Assembly (NCBI GenBank): GCA_017643385.1 | Contig: JAEPNN010000001.1 | Span: 1-64,000 of the forward strand | DNA: 64,000 nt | Direction of reading: 5' to 3' | Source of the DNA: Dinoroseobacter sp. | GTDB lineage: Bacteria; Pseudomonadota; Alphaproteobacteria; Rhodobacterales; Rhodobacteraceae | Shown: one piece after another, positions 1 through 7,914 of the stretch | Layout: each line of letters opens with the position of its first letter | Position numbering within the stretch: position 1 is the first letter of the stretch | Notes under the pieces: model-generated | Told to the model about the DNA's origin: nothing | The model's input: only the letters and a program-made list of their open reading frames with translations | Database searches by the model: none | Program-made: the position numbers and the translations under genes

Positions 1-140
1 CCCGAAAGCCGCCTGGCCGAGGCCTGAAACAGGCTCTCTTCGCCAACAAGCTGGGTGAACTGCTTGGGATAGCTCTTACGGCTCAGCGGCCAAAGCCGGG
101 TGCCAGATCCGCCACACAAAAGAACGGGGGTGATCGTCAT
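1..140 (-). CDS. manC: Mannose-1-phosphate guanylyltransferase, N-terminal fragment
   Basis: Reading leftward from an ATG at 138-140, the first 46 residues contain [15 protein letters not shown] followed by YPKQF. This is the nucleotide-binding signature of GDP-mannose pyrophosphorylases, which make GDP-mannose from mannose-1-phosphate and GTP. The gene runs off the left edge, so the rest of the catalytic domain and any C-terminal isomerase domain cannot be seen. GDP-mannose is the substrate of the gmd and fcl products at 42.9-45.0 kb, so this enzyme plausibly feeds the same polysaccharide locus. Confidence 0.85.
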   Translation of the reverse strand, partial: MTITPVLLCGGSGTRLWPLSRKSYPKQFTQLVGEESLFQASARRLS

Positions 141-795
141 ATGCGACAACTCCACCGCATTAGCGCTAATCCTGACCCGTTTCTAATGTTTGGAATACGA
201 TTTCCATGAACGAGTTCATCATGAGACCCATCCGAGAGCACATTTCTGTTCCTCGCGAAACTAACCCTTTCTCTGGCCTAAAACTCATGGTTTGGAAGAT
301 GTAGAGAGCAAGCCTCGTTTGCTGACCAATATAAAGGAAATTCCTAATGCCCGGCGCCCTCCTCACTGGTTCCACCAAATTCATCGGGTATAATTCATGC
401 AAGTTGCTCCCGTCGGAGGGGTTTGAGGTCATCGGGCAGGATGCGATGACCGACTACTACGACATTTCTTTGCAGTTGCCGTTTATTTCAGCATGTCCCC
501 CGTACCTGCTCAGCTACTACGTAAAACTTTAAAACTTAGCATTGCGACTGGAGCCGCTTTCACGAGACGCGGTCTGGGCTGCAAGGTTCAGGCTTTCTTC
601 GTTCAATCTCGTTAGGTTAACATGGATGAGAGAGTTAAATATCATCGAACCTGAGGAGATCGCAAACCAGTATTCAGCCTTGTGAACGGAAGTCCGTCTC
701 TCAACCTTCGAGCATCCAAGCTTCTGACCTAACAACCGCACCGGTTCAAAACAGATCGCAATCGTCATGAAATCTTTCTTAACCGGGATGCTCAC
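141..795. other. Gene-poor stretch with decayed coding remnants
   Basis: About 650 bases separate manC from the SDR gene. The only recognisable content is the epimerase remnant at 347-532. A minus-strand open frame at 529-795 begins with a GTG overlapping the SDR stop codon but matches no family I know. The stretch looks like a degraded junction of the polysaccharide locus. Confidence 0.5.
347..532 (+). pseudogene. Remnant of a UDP-glucuronate 4-epimerase-type gene
   Basis: The first 43 codons align by eye with the N-terminus of capsular NAD-dependent epimerases of the UDP-glucuronate 4-epimerase type. They include a TGSTKFIGY version of the nucleotide-binding loop (normally TGxxGFIG) and the diagnostic DAMTDYYDISL. 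After that the similarity ends and a stop follows at codon 62, whereas an intact enzyme has about 330 residues. An AAAGGAA ribosome-binding-like motif still precedes the ATG. The glycine-to-lysine change in the loop and the truncation argue against function. Confidence 0.6.
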
Positions 796-1572
796 TCAAA
801 TGGTCATCGCGGAATAGCCGCCATCTACTGCGATCTCGGCCCCGGTTACGAACCCGGATGCATCTGATGCCAGCCAGATCATCGCTCCGTTTAGCTCTGA
901 AGGCGCCCCGTAGCGGTTCATGGGCGTGTGACCGAGGATCGCGGCCTCACGTTCGGGTGTGATGAAGTTCTTGCGGTTCCAGTCGGTAGGAAAAAACCCG
1001 GGCCGGATCGCGTTGACGCGTACACCCTGAGTTCCCCATTCGCGTCCAAGGTTTTGGGTTAGGTTCAAGATGCCCGCTTTGGCCACCGAATAAGCATAGG
1101 CCTTCGACAGGGGTGGGCTGGCACTGGCAGAGCTGACATTGATGATAGAGCCGTAACCGGCCTCCAGCATATGTGCCCCGAAAACCTGACATCCCAGGAA
1201 GGTCGAGGTGATCTGGCTGTCCATAACCGCCTGCCAATCGTCCTGCTCGATGTCCAGATAGGGCGTTGATGCGTTGATGCCGGCCCCGTTCACGGCAATG
1301 GAGACAGGGCCGTAGGTTTCGACTGCTTTGGCCACAACAGCTTCGAATCCCTCTTTGGAGGTCGCATCAAGCTGCAGACCAATCGCCTGACCGCCCGCTT
1401 CGGTGATCTCGGCGGCAACGGTCTCAGCCTTCTCGACCCGCAGGTCGGTCACGACCACATTGCATCCGGCGCGCGCGTAGTTTCGCGCCATTTCCCCGCA
1501 AAGATGGCCGCCAGCGCCGGTCAGAACGGCGGTGCGGCCCGCAATCCCGAAAAGTTCGTCGATATAGCTCAT
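796..1572 (-). CDS. SDR-family oxidoreductase
   Basis: A 258-residue short-chain dehydrogenase/reductase. Near the N-terminus TGAGGHLCG forms the NAD(P)-binding loop, VNGAG replaces the usual NNAG, and NVSS with YAYSVAK near residue 160 give the Ser-Tyr-Lys catalytic set. It resembles gluconate/2-deoxygluconate 3-dehydrogenase-type SDRs, but the substrate cannot be told. The start at 1572 was chosen over a longer frame to 1620 because its ATG overlaps the stop of the upstream aldolase gene (ATGA), a translational-coupling arrangement. The pair probably acts in one short pathway on a keto-acid or sugar acid. Confidence 0.8.
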   Translation of the reverse strand: MSYIDELFGIAGRTAVLTGAGGHLCGEMARNYARAGCNVVVTDLRVEKAETVAAEITEAGGQAIGLQLDATSKEGFEAVVAKAVETYGPVSIAVNGAGINASTPYLDIEQDDWQAVMDSQITSTFLGCQVFGAHMLEAGYGSIINVSSASASPPLSKAYAYSVAKAGILNLTQNLGREWGTQGVRVNAIRPGFFPTDWNRKNFITPEREAAILGHTPMNRYGAPSELNGAMIWLASDASGFVTGAEIAVDGGYSAMTI

Positions 1573-2363
1573 GCCCGCACCTCTGCCATGACCGCTTTCA
1601 TGTCTTCGGCCCATTTCCACAGGATAAAGAGATCACTTCCGAGGATCATGAACGTAAAGCCCTGATCAAACGCATCACGTACTTTGTCAGGGGAGACATC
1701 GGCGATCTGGGTGCAACAGGATTTACCGGCACGTTTGGCGGCCTCAATCACTTTGGCACCCGCATCGTGCACCAATGGATGCGTTGTTTGCCCCGGCACA
1801 CCGAGGCTGCCGGAGATATCATAAGGACCAACCATCACCCCGTCGACTTCCGGGAAGTCGAGAAGTGCATCGATGTTTTCAACGGCCGTGATGCTCTCGA
1901 TCTGAAGGATCAGAGACGAGCTGTCGTTCCATTCGGTGATATAGGCGTCAAAGTCGAAGCCGTACCCATGAGCCCGGTTCACCCCGTAGGAACGCTTGCC
2001 CACAGGCGGGAACTTCATTGAATCAATCAGCGCACGAACCTGCTCGGGGGTCTCGACCATCTGGATGAACATGCCATCGGCGCCGGCTTCCAGAAGGGGC
2101 TTTAGGACATCGTTGGTGTGGCTGACAGGGCGCGGAAGACAGCAGGCGCCTTCCGACTGGGCCGAGGTGATGATTGTGCGCGCATCTGTCAGCGAGAGTG
2201 TCGTGTGCTCCATATCAATGGCAATGAAGTCGAAACCGGCCATGGCGAAGGTCTCAGTGATGGCAGGATCGCCATAGGAGACCCATCCGCCGAAGACCGG
2301 TTCACGGTTCTGGAGTTTTTGTTTCAGGGCACGGCGGCGTGCCAGGCGGGAAGGGTACGACAT
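1569..2363 (-). CDS. HpcH/HpaI family aldolase
   Basis: A 264-residue class II, metal-dependent aldolase of the HpcH/HpaI (4-hydroxy-2-oxo-heptane-1,7-dioate aldolase) family. These enzymes reversibly join pyruvate to an aldehyde. Visible family signatures are GGWVSYGDP near the N-terminus, FIAIDMEH with the catalytic His, GADGMFIQMVET, the metal-ligand Glu in LQIES and the metal-ligand Asp in VGPYDIS. The start at 2363 gives the standard family N-terminus; the frame is open further upstream but that part overlaps the ligase gene. The SDR gene overlaps it by four bases. In a polysaccharide locus it may make or break a 2-keto-3-deoxy acid, but that is inference. Confidence 0.82.
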   Translation of the reverse strand: MSYPSRLARRRALKQKLQNREPVFGGWVSYGDPAITETFAMAGFDFIAIDMEHTTLSLTDARTIITSAQSEGACCLPRPVSHTNDVLKPLLEAGADGMFIQMVETPEQVRALIDSMKFPPVGKRSYGVNRAHGYGFDFDAYITEWNDSSSLILQIESITAVENIDALLDFPEVDGVMVGPYDISGSLGVPGQTTHPLVHDAGAKVIEAAKRAGKSCCTQIADVSPDKVRDAFDQGFTFMILGSDLFILWKWAEDMKAVMAEVRA

Positions 2364-2394
2364 GGGGGTCTTTCGTATCAAGCATTGGTGACAA

Positions 2395-3621
2395 TCAAAC
2401 TGAACGCCCATCTTGGGGCTCTTCCCGTGCCTGATAGGAAAAAACCGCCACCAGAACAAACAGAAACATGTAAAATGTTGTGTTCAGATCGTGAAACAGA
2501 ACGGTCTCGGTGATGCCCAGCAAGAACAAACCGGACGCGCATGTGACCCCCAGCCAACGTACCATCATGGAGGGCTGGGCGCGGCGAAGCGCCATGTACA
2601 GGGTGGAAATGAACAAGGAAAGCGCGGCCAACATACCGGGGATACCAGCAGCGGTACCATGGGTGAGAAACAGATTATGCATATGGGTGTAATATGCATA
2701 ATCGGGGGGCTGAACCGCATAGTAAGGTAAGACACCTTCATAGCGAAGATGTTGCCCAAGACCGATCCAGGGATTATCGACGATCGCAAGTACCGCGGCA
2801 CGATAGAGTGTCAAACGCGTCCAGTGAGATGTGCTCCAGTTTCCGAACTCGGGATCAGCGACTTCAGCCATTGTACCGATGATCTTGCCATAGATGGTGG
2901 GCAGCACAAAAAAAACACTCCCAAGAAAAACCAAGAATAGGATGGAAAGTGTCATACGCCGGATCTGGCGCGTTTGCGTTCCGGACCAGAATAAAAGGCT
3001 GATGAGTGCCAAAACGCCAGCGGCCAAGCTCGCTCCGATGCTGCCGGCGCCAAACACCAGCCCCACACACCCGATCGCAGCGCAGCCAAAGGCAAGGTGC
3101 CGCTCCCGACGGCTTATGTCGTTCCAGCCCGCAAGGCACAGGAATGTTTGCAACAACAAAAGCGCAGCCAGAACATTTGGGTTTCCGGTCGCAAGACCCG
3201 GGCGATCTGAGGCACCTGCCATTTCGCTGAAGGCAAGTGCGAGCAGCGCTGTCGGTACGGTGCCGATCATAGCGGCACGTCCCACGCCTTTTAGAGAGAT
3301 GTCGGTGCATCGGGCGGGAAGGATCAGCGCAAGCGGAATGAAATAGATGAACGGACTAATCAGAACAAATTCGATGAAGCGCGTTGGATCTGGTCCATTC
3401 AACATCGTAGTTATGGCCAAGACAGCAAAGTAGCAAGCAAAGATAATCGAGAGCCAAATACCCTCTTTCGGAAATGTCACTGGAGGGTGCCGAGCGAGAG
3501 AGACGCATGCCACAAAGCTTGCCAGGAATGCCAAAAATGTGACGAAGCTACCTGTTAAACTGGCTAATGCGATCATCGCGTAGCAAAAAAGAGTCCAGTT
3601 CGATTTAGGAAGACGATGCAA
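2395..3621 (-). CDS. O-antigen ligase / polymerase-like membrane protein
   Basis: A 408-residue polytopic inner-membrane protein with many hydrophobic segments, including residues 10-45, 50-70, 80-100 and several pairs in the C-terminal half. A large hydrophilic loop around residues 260-320 contains the WIGLGQHLRYEG and HMHNLFLTHGTAAG motifs, the H-N-x-x-L pattern typical of O-antigen ligase (WaaL) and Wzy polymerase family proteins. Such proteins link or polymerise lipid-borne glycans in the periplasm. Ligase and polymerase cannot be separated by eye. It is the only candidate in the window for either role. Its stop lies 31 bases upstream of the aldolase start, so the three minus-strand genes may form one operon. 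Confidence 0.75.
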   Translation of the reverse strand: MHRLPKSNWTLFCYAMIALASLTGSFVTFLAFLASFVACVSLARHPPVTFPKEGIWLSIIFACYFAVLAITTMLNGPDPTRFIEFVLISPFIYFIPLALILPARCTDISLKGVGRAAMIGTVPTALLALAFSEMAGASDRPGLATGNPNVLAALLLLQTFLCLAGWNDISRRERHLAFGCAAIGCVGLVFGAGSIGASLAAGVLALISLLFWSGTQTRQIRRMTLSILFLVFLGSVFFVLPTIYGKIIGTMAEVADPEFGNWSTSHWTRLTLYRAAVLAIVDNPWIGLGQHLRYEGVLPYYAVQPPDYAYYTHMHNLFLTHGTAAGIPGMLAALSLFISTLYMALRRAQPSMMVRWLGVTCASGLFLLGITETVLFHDLNTTFYMFLFVLVAVFSYQAREEPQDGRSV

Positions 3622-4219
3622 GGCTTTCTCAATTAACTGACTTCTTGAGCGACGCGATGTCTCAAAGCGGTTTTGTTCATATTCCCTTTCTAAAAAGCCA
3701 AAGGCAAGCTGTCATTGCGAGTGATACCACGCAATCATAGGACTAGGCTCGATTGACGCCTCTGTGCCAAAAGCCCGCAATAATTAACCACTCGGCGAGG
3801 GGCATCATCGGAAGTTTCCAGTTTGTTGCAAACGCTCTAAATTTGCTGAGCACCCTCAAGGCGCGAGGACGCTGCATCTCCGCGCGAATATAAGCATACA
3901 AGCCTCCAAAATACCGATGTCCCAAGGTATCAGGCCCGGGTTTGCAAGAGCGCTTCCCAAGAGCCGGGGATTTGGATTGTGAAGTCCCAATTTCTGCATT
4001 ACTTGGCCAGAACAGATGGGACGGATGGTAGGATTTGAGGCGTTCATATCCACCGCATACATTGCCGACTCCGTGGCAAGCCGAGTTGCTATTGTAATCG
4101 GACGCGGCTATTGGCATCTGAAGACAAAGCCGTGCATGGTATCATCGTCCTATTGAGCATGTCGCAGCTCGAAAAATGGATAGTCGAACCATTGAGCCAG
4201 TAGAAGAAGGCCGATTATT
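3622..4219. other. 600-base divergent intergenic region
   Basis: It separates the minus-strand ligase operon from the plus-strand kdsA operon, so promoters for both should lie here. No convincing promoter boxes were identified. Minus-strand frames at 3743-4117 and 3856-4062 overlap in different phases and may be pieces of one decayed gene (see that entry). Confidence 0.5.
3743..4117 (-). pseudogene. Possible frameshifted gene remnant, family unknown
   Basis: Two overlapping minus-strand frames each contain a protein-like stretch. One runs around GLHNPNPRLLGSALANP. The other, just downstream, runs around HRYFGGLYAYIRAEMQRPRAL. Read together they look like one coding sequence broken by a frameshift near 3920-3960, perhaps the C-terminus of a glycosyltransferase-like protein. 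I do not recognise the family and it could be chance. Confidence 0.25.
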
Positions 4220-5113
4220 GTGACTCCGCAAAAGCTCCCAAAGACATTCACTGTTGGCTATGGCGATGTCGCCAAAGTTGCAATCGGTGGCACGGAACCT
4301 CTGGCCTATATTGGCGGTCCATGTGCTATCGAAAGCAGGGATCACGCCCTTATGATGGCAGATAGGATCTCCAAAATCTGCACCAAACTGAACGTCCCTT
4401 GGATCTACAAATCCTGCTACGACAAGGATTGCCGATCATCACCAGACAGCTTTCATGGGATTGGCCTCGAAAAAGGTCTGGAAATTCTCGATGAAGTACG
4501 CCGCGAGTTTGGCGTGCCTGTTGTCTCTGATTTCTCGGTACCGGACTGGGCTACTGCGACTGGCGAGGTCTGCGACCTCGTACAGGTCCCTGCCTATCTT
4601 TGCCGTCAGACGACTATCCTAAAAGCGGCTGCTGCGACGGGGCGCCCTGTACATCTTAAAAAGGGCCAATACATGAGTCCTTGGAACATGAAGAACTCGG
4701 TTCGAAAGCTGGAAGCCGCCGGGTGTTATGAAGTCCTTTTGACCGATCGCGGAACGTTTCTTGGTTACAATATGCAGGTTAACGATATGACCTGTTTCCC
4801 AATAATGGCGCAAACTGGGTATCCCGTTTGCTTTGACGGCACGCATTCTATCCAGATGCCGACGTCAATGGGCAATATCTCCGGCGGGCAGCGAGAGTTC
4901 ATCCCCCATTTGGTACGCGCTGCAACAGCATGCGGCATCAACGCGCTCTTTATGGAAACGCATGACAACCCGCCTGCTGCGCTTTCGGATGCAAATACCG
5001 TTCTCGATATTCAATATCTGGAAACTGTACTGTCCCAGGCGCAGATCGTGCATGCGACGCGGCTGGAAATTCTGGGAAAATTTGGAGCAGACAATGTCCA
5101 CCCCTCAAGCTGA
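4220..5113 (+). CDS. kdsA: 3-deoxy-8-phosphooctulonate (Kdo-8-P) synthase
   Basis: A 297-residue DAHP/Kdo-8-P synthase family enzyme, condensing phosphoenolpyruvate with arabinose-5-phosphate. Family signatures in order: IGGPCAIES near residue 31, YKSCYDKDCRSS, the DEVRREFGVPVVSD strand, DLVQVPAYLCRQT, HLKKGQYMSPW, FDGTHSIQMP and FMETHDNP. Cys in GGPCAIE suggests the metal-dependent subgroup. It starts with GTG at 4220 behind an AGAAGG ribosome-binding site. The core kdsA copy may lie elsewhere, in which case this is a capsule-locus paralogue supplying Kdo. The next gene overlaps its end by 20 bases. Confidence 0.93.
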   Translation: MTPQKLPKTFTVGYGDVAKVAIGGTEPLAYIGGPCAIESRDHALMMADRISKICTKLNVPWIYKSCYDKDCRSSPDSFHGIGLEKGLEILDEVRREFGVPVVSDFSVPDWATATGEVCDLVQVPAYLCRQTTILKAAAATGRPVHLKKGQYMSPWNMKNSVRKLEAAGCYEVLLTDRGTFLGYNMQVNDMTCFPIMAQTGYPVCFDGTHSIQMPTSMGNISGGQREFIPHLVRAATACGINALFMETHDNPPAALSDANTVLDIQYLETVLSQAQIVHATRLEILGKFGADNVHPSS

Positions 5114-5513
5114 TTTGACGACTGTTTCAGATGTTGCGCTACCGTTGGACAGTTTCCCGGTGGTTGAGCCGCGCACCTATCTCAAAATTGCACTCGAGAG
5201 GATGGAAGAGTGTGGCTTGGGTGTCGTATGTGTCTGTGACGCGGACAACACCTTACTGGGCGTTCTGACCGACGGCGATCTGCGGCGCAAAGTTCTACAT
5301 ATTCAGAAACCCTTTTCGGCGCTTTTTTCGGACGATGTGATCATCCATTCGGTGCAATCACCGACTACCGTCACCCCAGACAGCCTGCTGAAAGACGCGG
5401 TGGCTTTGATGGGCAAGAAACGGATCTGGGACCTGCCTGTCACTACAGCGGATGGAAAACTGGTCGGCTTGCTACATTTGCACCCGGCGATTGAGGCAGT
5501 GTTGAACCAATAG
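5094..5513 (+). CDS. CBS-domain protein, resembles the C-terminal half of arabinose-5-phosphate isomerase
   Basis: A 139-residue protein made of two tandem CBS motifs (roughly 15-75 and 80-139), with the LGVLTDGDLRRK and LVGLLHLH signatures seen in the C-terminal half of KdsD/KpsF isomerases. The N-terminal SIS sugar-isomerase domain of those enzymes is absent, so it should not isomerise. It starts inside kdsA (ATG at 5094, 20-base overlap), so the two are translationally coupled. It may bind a nucleotide and regulate KdsA or an isomerase encoded elsewhere; that is inference. Confidence 0.75.
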   Translation: MSTPQADLTTVSDVALPLDSFPVVEPRTYLKIALERMEECGLGVVCVCDADNTLLGVLTDGDLRRKVLHIQKPFSALFSDDVIIHSVQSPTTVTPDSLLKDAVALMGKKRIWDLPVTTADGKLVGLLHLHPAIEAVLNQ

Positions 5514-5522
5514 CCACCGACC

Positions 5523-6086
5523 ATGATGAAACGCCTGTTTGATTTGTTTGCAGTCGGCATATTTGCGGTACTTCTCCTTCTGCCTTTTCTGGCAGTGATG
5601 CTCGCGGTGAAGTTCACCTCTAAAGGGCCTATGTTTTACTGGTCTCAGCGAGTCGGACGCGACAATGTTATGTTCTGGATGCCTAAGTTCCGTTCCATGC
5701 GTGTCGACACACCCAACGTCGCAACACATCTTTTGAAAGACCCTGCAAAACACCTCACACCGATTGGGGGCTTATTGCGCAAAAGCAGTCTCGATGAGCT
5801 ACCGCAACTGTGGTCGATCCTACGCGGGGACATGAGCTTTGTAGGACCACGTCCGGCCCTTTTCAACCAGGACGATCTGATTGCGGCACGGACTGAACGT
5901 GGAATTCATGCGCTTGTACCGGGCTTAACAGGGTGGGCTCAAGTCAACGGGCGAGACGATCTGCCTATTCCAGACAAAGTCGGCTATGATGCGGAGTATC
6001 TTGAGTGGCACTCTTTGGGGTTTGACCTCAAAATTCTCTGGATGACAGTACAGCAGGTTTTGCGTCGCTCCGGGGTGTCGCATTGA
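5523..6086 (+). CDS. Undecaprenyl-phosphate sugar-phosphate transferase (initiating enzyme)
   Basis: A 187-residue monotopic phosphoglycosyltransferase of the WcaJ/PglC 'bacterial sugar transferase' family. It transfers a sugar-1-phosphate from a nucleotide sugar to undecaprenyl phosphate to start repeat-unit synthesis. One hydrophobic N-terminal segment (residues 9-30) is followed by the family core: [10 protein letters not shown], the catalytic [38 protein letters not shown] and YDAEYLE. The length matches the short form lacking the extra N-terminal membrane domain. It follows the CBS gene by nine bases and precedes the ABC exporter. The sugar it uses cannot be told. Confidence 0.9.
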   Translation: MMKRLFDLFAVGIFAVLLLLPFLAVMLAVKFTSKGPMFYWSQRVGRDNVMFWMPKFRSMRVDTPNVATHLLKDPAKHLTPIGGLLRKSSLDELPQLWSILRGDMSFVGPRPALFNQDDLIAARTERGIHALVPGLTGWAQVNGRDDLPIPDKVGYDAEYLEWHSLGFDLKILWMTVQQVLRRSGVSH

Positions 6087-6150
6087 AGCCCGCTCCTCGA
6101 AAGGCTTGATCCAATTGTCCGCCCCGCCCCTTCAAACAGGCTTCTTTATA

Positions 6151-7914
6151 ATGGTCTTGCAGCTGATCAATTACCTGCCGAAGCGGAGGCGCATGCAATT
6201 TTATGCGTTGTTTGGATTGATGATTGTGGCCGCCTTCGCCGAGATCGTAAGCCTTGGAGCGGTACTGCCCTTTGTAACTGCGATATTCACTCCTGAAACC
6301 GTTGCTAACCAACCGACGCTTTCCCCGTTTATCGAGCGGTTTGGACTGCAGGACACGCAAGACTTCATTTTTGCCGCTACTGTTCTTTTTGTCTCTGCCG
6401 CGATCAGCGCCGCGATTTTACGGATCTTGTTTTTGCGCCTCAGCATTCGCTTTGCTTACTTCGCGGGGGCTGATCTGGGTCACGAAATCTTTGTACGTAC
6501 GCTGTATCAGCCCTACGAAGTGCACATGATGCGCAATTCGGCGGATGTTATCAGTGGGATCACGCGCAAAGTGGATGGCGTGGTCTCAGGCGTTCTACTG
6601 CCTGTTTTGAATTTTTGGGCGAATACATTGGTTTTCTGCGCGATCTTGACTGGTATGATCCTAGTCAACAGCGCGGTTGCCTTGGGCGCGATTATATTTT
6701 TTGGTACCGCCTATATCGGAATTACCCTGATGGTACGGCGGCGTGTGCGCATCAGCGCAAAGCGTATCTCTACTGCGCAGAAAGGCGTATTTAAATCGCT
6801 TAATGAAGGTCTCGCGGGCATTCGGGATGTTTTGCTGGCAGGAACACAAAACCATTTTGCGACCTATTTCCGCAAATCAGATGTTAGCCTGCGCCTCGCC
6901 CAAGCCGATATCCGGTATCTCAGCCAGTTCCCCCGCTTTGTACTGGAAGCCTTCGCCATCGGTTCTCTGGCCATCTTTGCCTATCTCTGGGTTAAAACTG
7001 CGGAGGATCCAACAGACGCCCTTCCTGTTTTTGCAGCTCTCGCTTTTGCCGGACAACGCATGATGCCGGCCCTACAACAAGGATATGCTGCCTTTATTTC
7101 CGCCATGGGATCTGCTGCGATCCTTAAAGATGTCCTAGAATTGGTCGAACAACCTCTACCACCGCGGCTCAGTACCAACCCTGACACGCAAGCCGTAGCT
7201 CTGCCGTTTAAACGCTCGGTTGCGTTCGACGCAGTGAGTTACACCTACCCAGGCGGCTCTCATCCAGTCGTATCGGAGGTCTCACTTGAAATCCCCAAAG
7301 GCGCACGTGTCGGTATCATCGGAGAAACGGGATCTGGGAAAACTACGCTTGTCGACATTCTGCTCGGCATGTTGCCGCCTAGCTCTGGTCAGATCCGCAT
7401 TGACGGCTTGCCCCTATCCGCATCAGATATATCCGGATGGCGTGCAAATATTTCATGTGTGCCACAATTGGTATTTCTGAGTGACACAAGTTTTCTCGAA
7501 AACATCGCATTAGGAGTGAAGGCTGAAGATATCTCCCGCGAGCGTGCCTATCTCGCTGCACGGCAGGTCAACCTTGTTCAAGCCATCGAAAGGTACCCTG
7601 AGAAGATCGACGCCTTTGTTGGGGAAGCCGGCGTCAATCTATCTGGAGGACAACGTCAAAGACTGGGAATAGCCCGGGCGCTCTATCGCGAGGCTCAGAT
7701 ATTGGTTCTGGATGAAGCCACCAGTGCGCTCGATACTATGACTGAACGTGAGGTGATGGAGGCAATTTCGTCTTTGCGCACTGATCTTACGATAATCATG
7801 ATTGCCCACCGTCACAGCACCTTGCGGGGCTGTGACATGATCCTGCGGGTAGCCAATGGCAAAGTGAGCACTTTGGGTTCATTTGATGAGGCGAGGGTCC
7901 ATCTTGATGTCTGA
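6151..7914 (+). CDS. ABC transporter, fused permease and ATPase (PglK/MsbA-like)
   Basis: A 587-residue half-transporter. The N-terminal half has about six membrane segments. The C-terminal half has Walker A GETGSGKTT near residue 391, the LSGGQRQR signature near 497, Walker B ILVLDEATSALD near 517 and an H-loop in IMIAHRHST. The ATG at 6151 is preferred; a TTG at 6106 has its purine-rich motif too close. Because no Wzx flippase is visible in the window, this protein is a good candidate to flip the lipid-linked repeat unit, as PglK does. The next gene starts eight bases before its stop. Confidence 0.85.
   Translation: MVLQLINYLPKRRRMQFYALFGLMIVAAFAEIVSLGAVLPFVTAIFTPETVANQPTLSPFIERFGLQDTQDFIFAATVLFVSAAISAAILRILFLRLSIRFAYFAGADLGHEIFVRTLYQPYEVHMMRNSADVISGITRKVDGVVSGVLLPVLNFWANTLVFCAILTGMILVNSAVALGAIIFFGTAYIGITLMVRRRVRISAKRISTAQKGVFKSLNEGLAGIRDVLLAGTQNHFATYFRKSDVSLRLAQADIRYLSQFPRFVLEAFAIGSLAIFAYLWVKTAEDPTDALPVFAALAFAGQRMMPALQQGYAAFISAMGSAAILKDVLELVEQPLPPRLSTNPDTQAVALPFKRSVAFDAVSYTYPGGSHPVVSEVSLEIPKGARVGIIGETGSGKTTLVDILLGMLPPSSGQIRIDGLPLSASDISGWRANISCVPQLVFLSDTSFLENIALGVKAEDISRERAYLAARQVNLVQAIERYPEKIDAFVGEAGVNLSGGQRQRLGIARALYREAQILVLDEATSALDTMTEREVMEAISSLRTDLTIIMIAHRHSTLRGCDMILRVANGKVSTLGSFDEARVHLDV

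Noticed and set aside
529-795. 88-residue minus-strand open frame starting with GTG on the SDR stop codon
   Set aside because: The coupling-type overlap is suggestive, but the sequence matches no family and lies in a decayed junction, so it is not listed as a gene.
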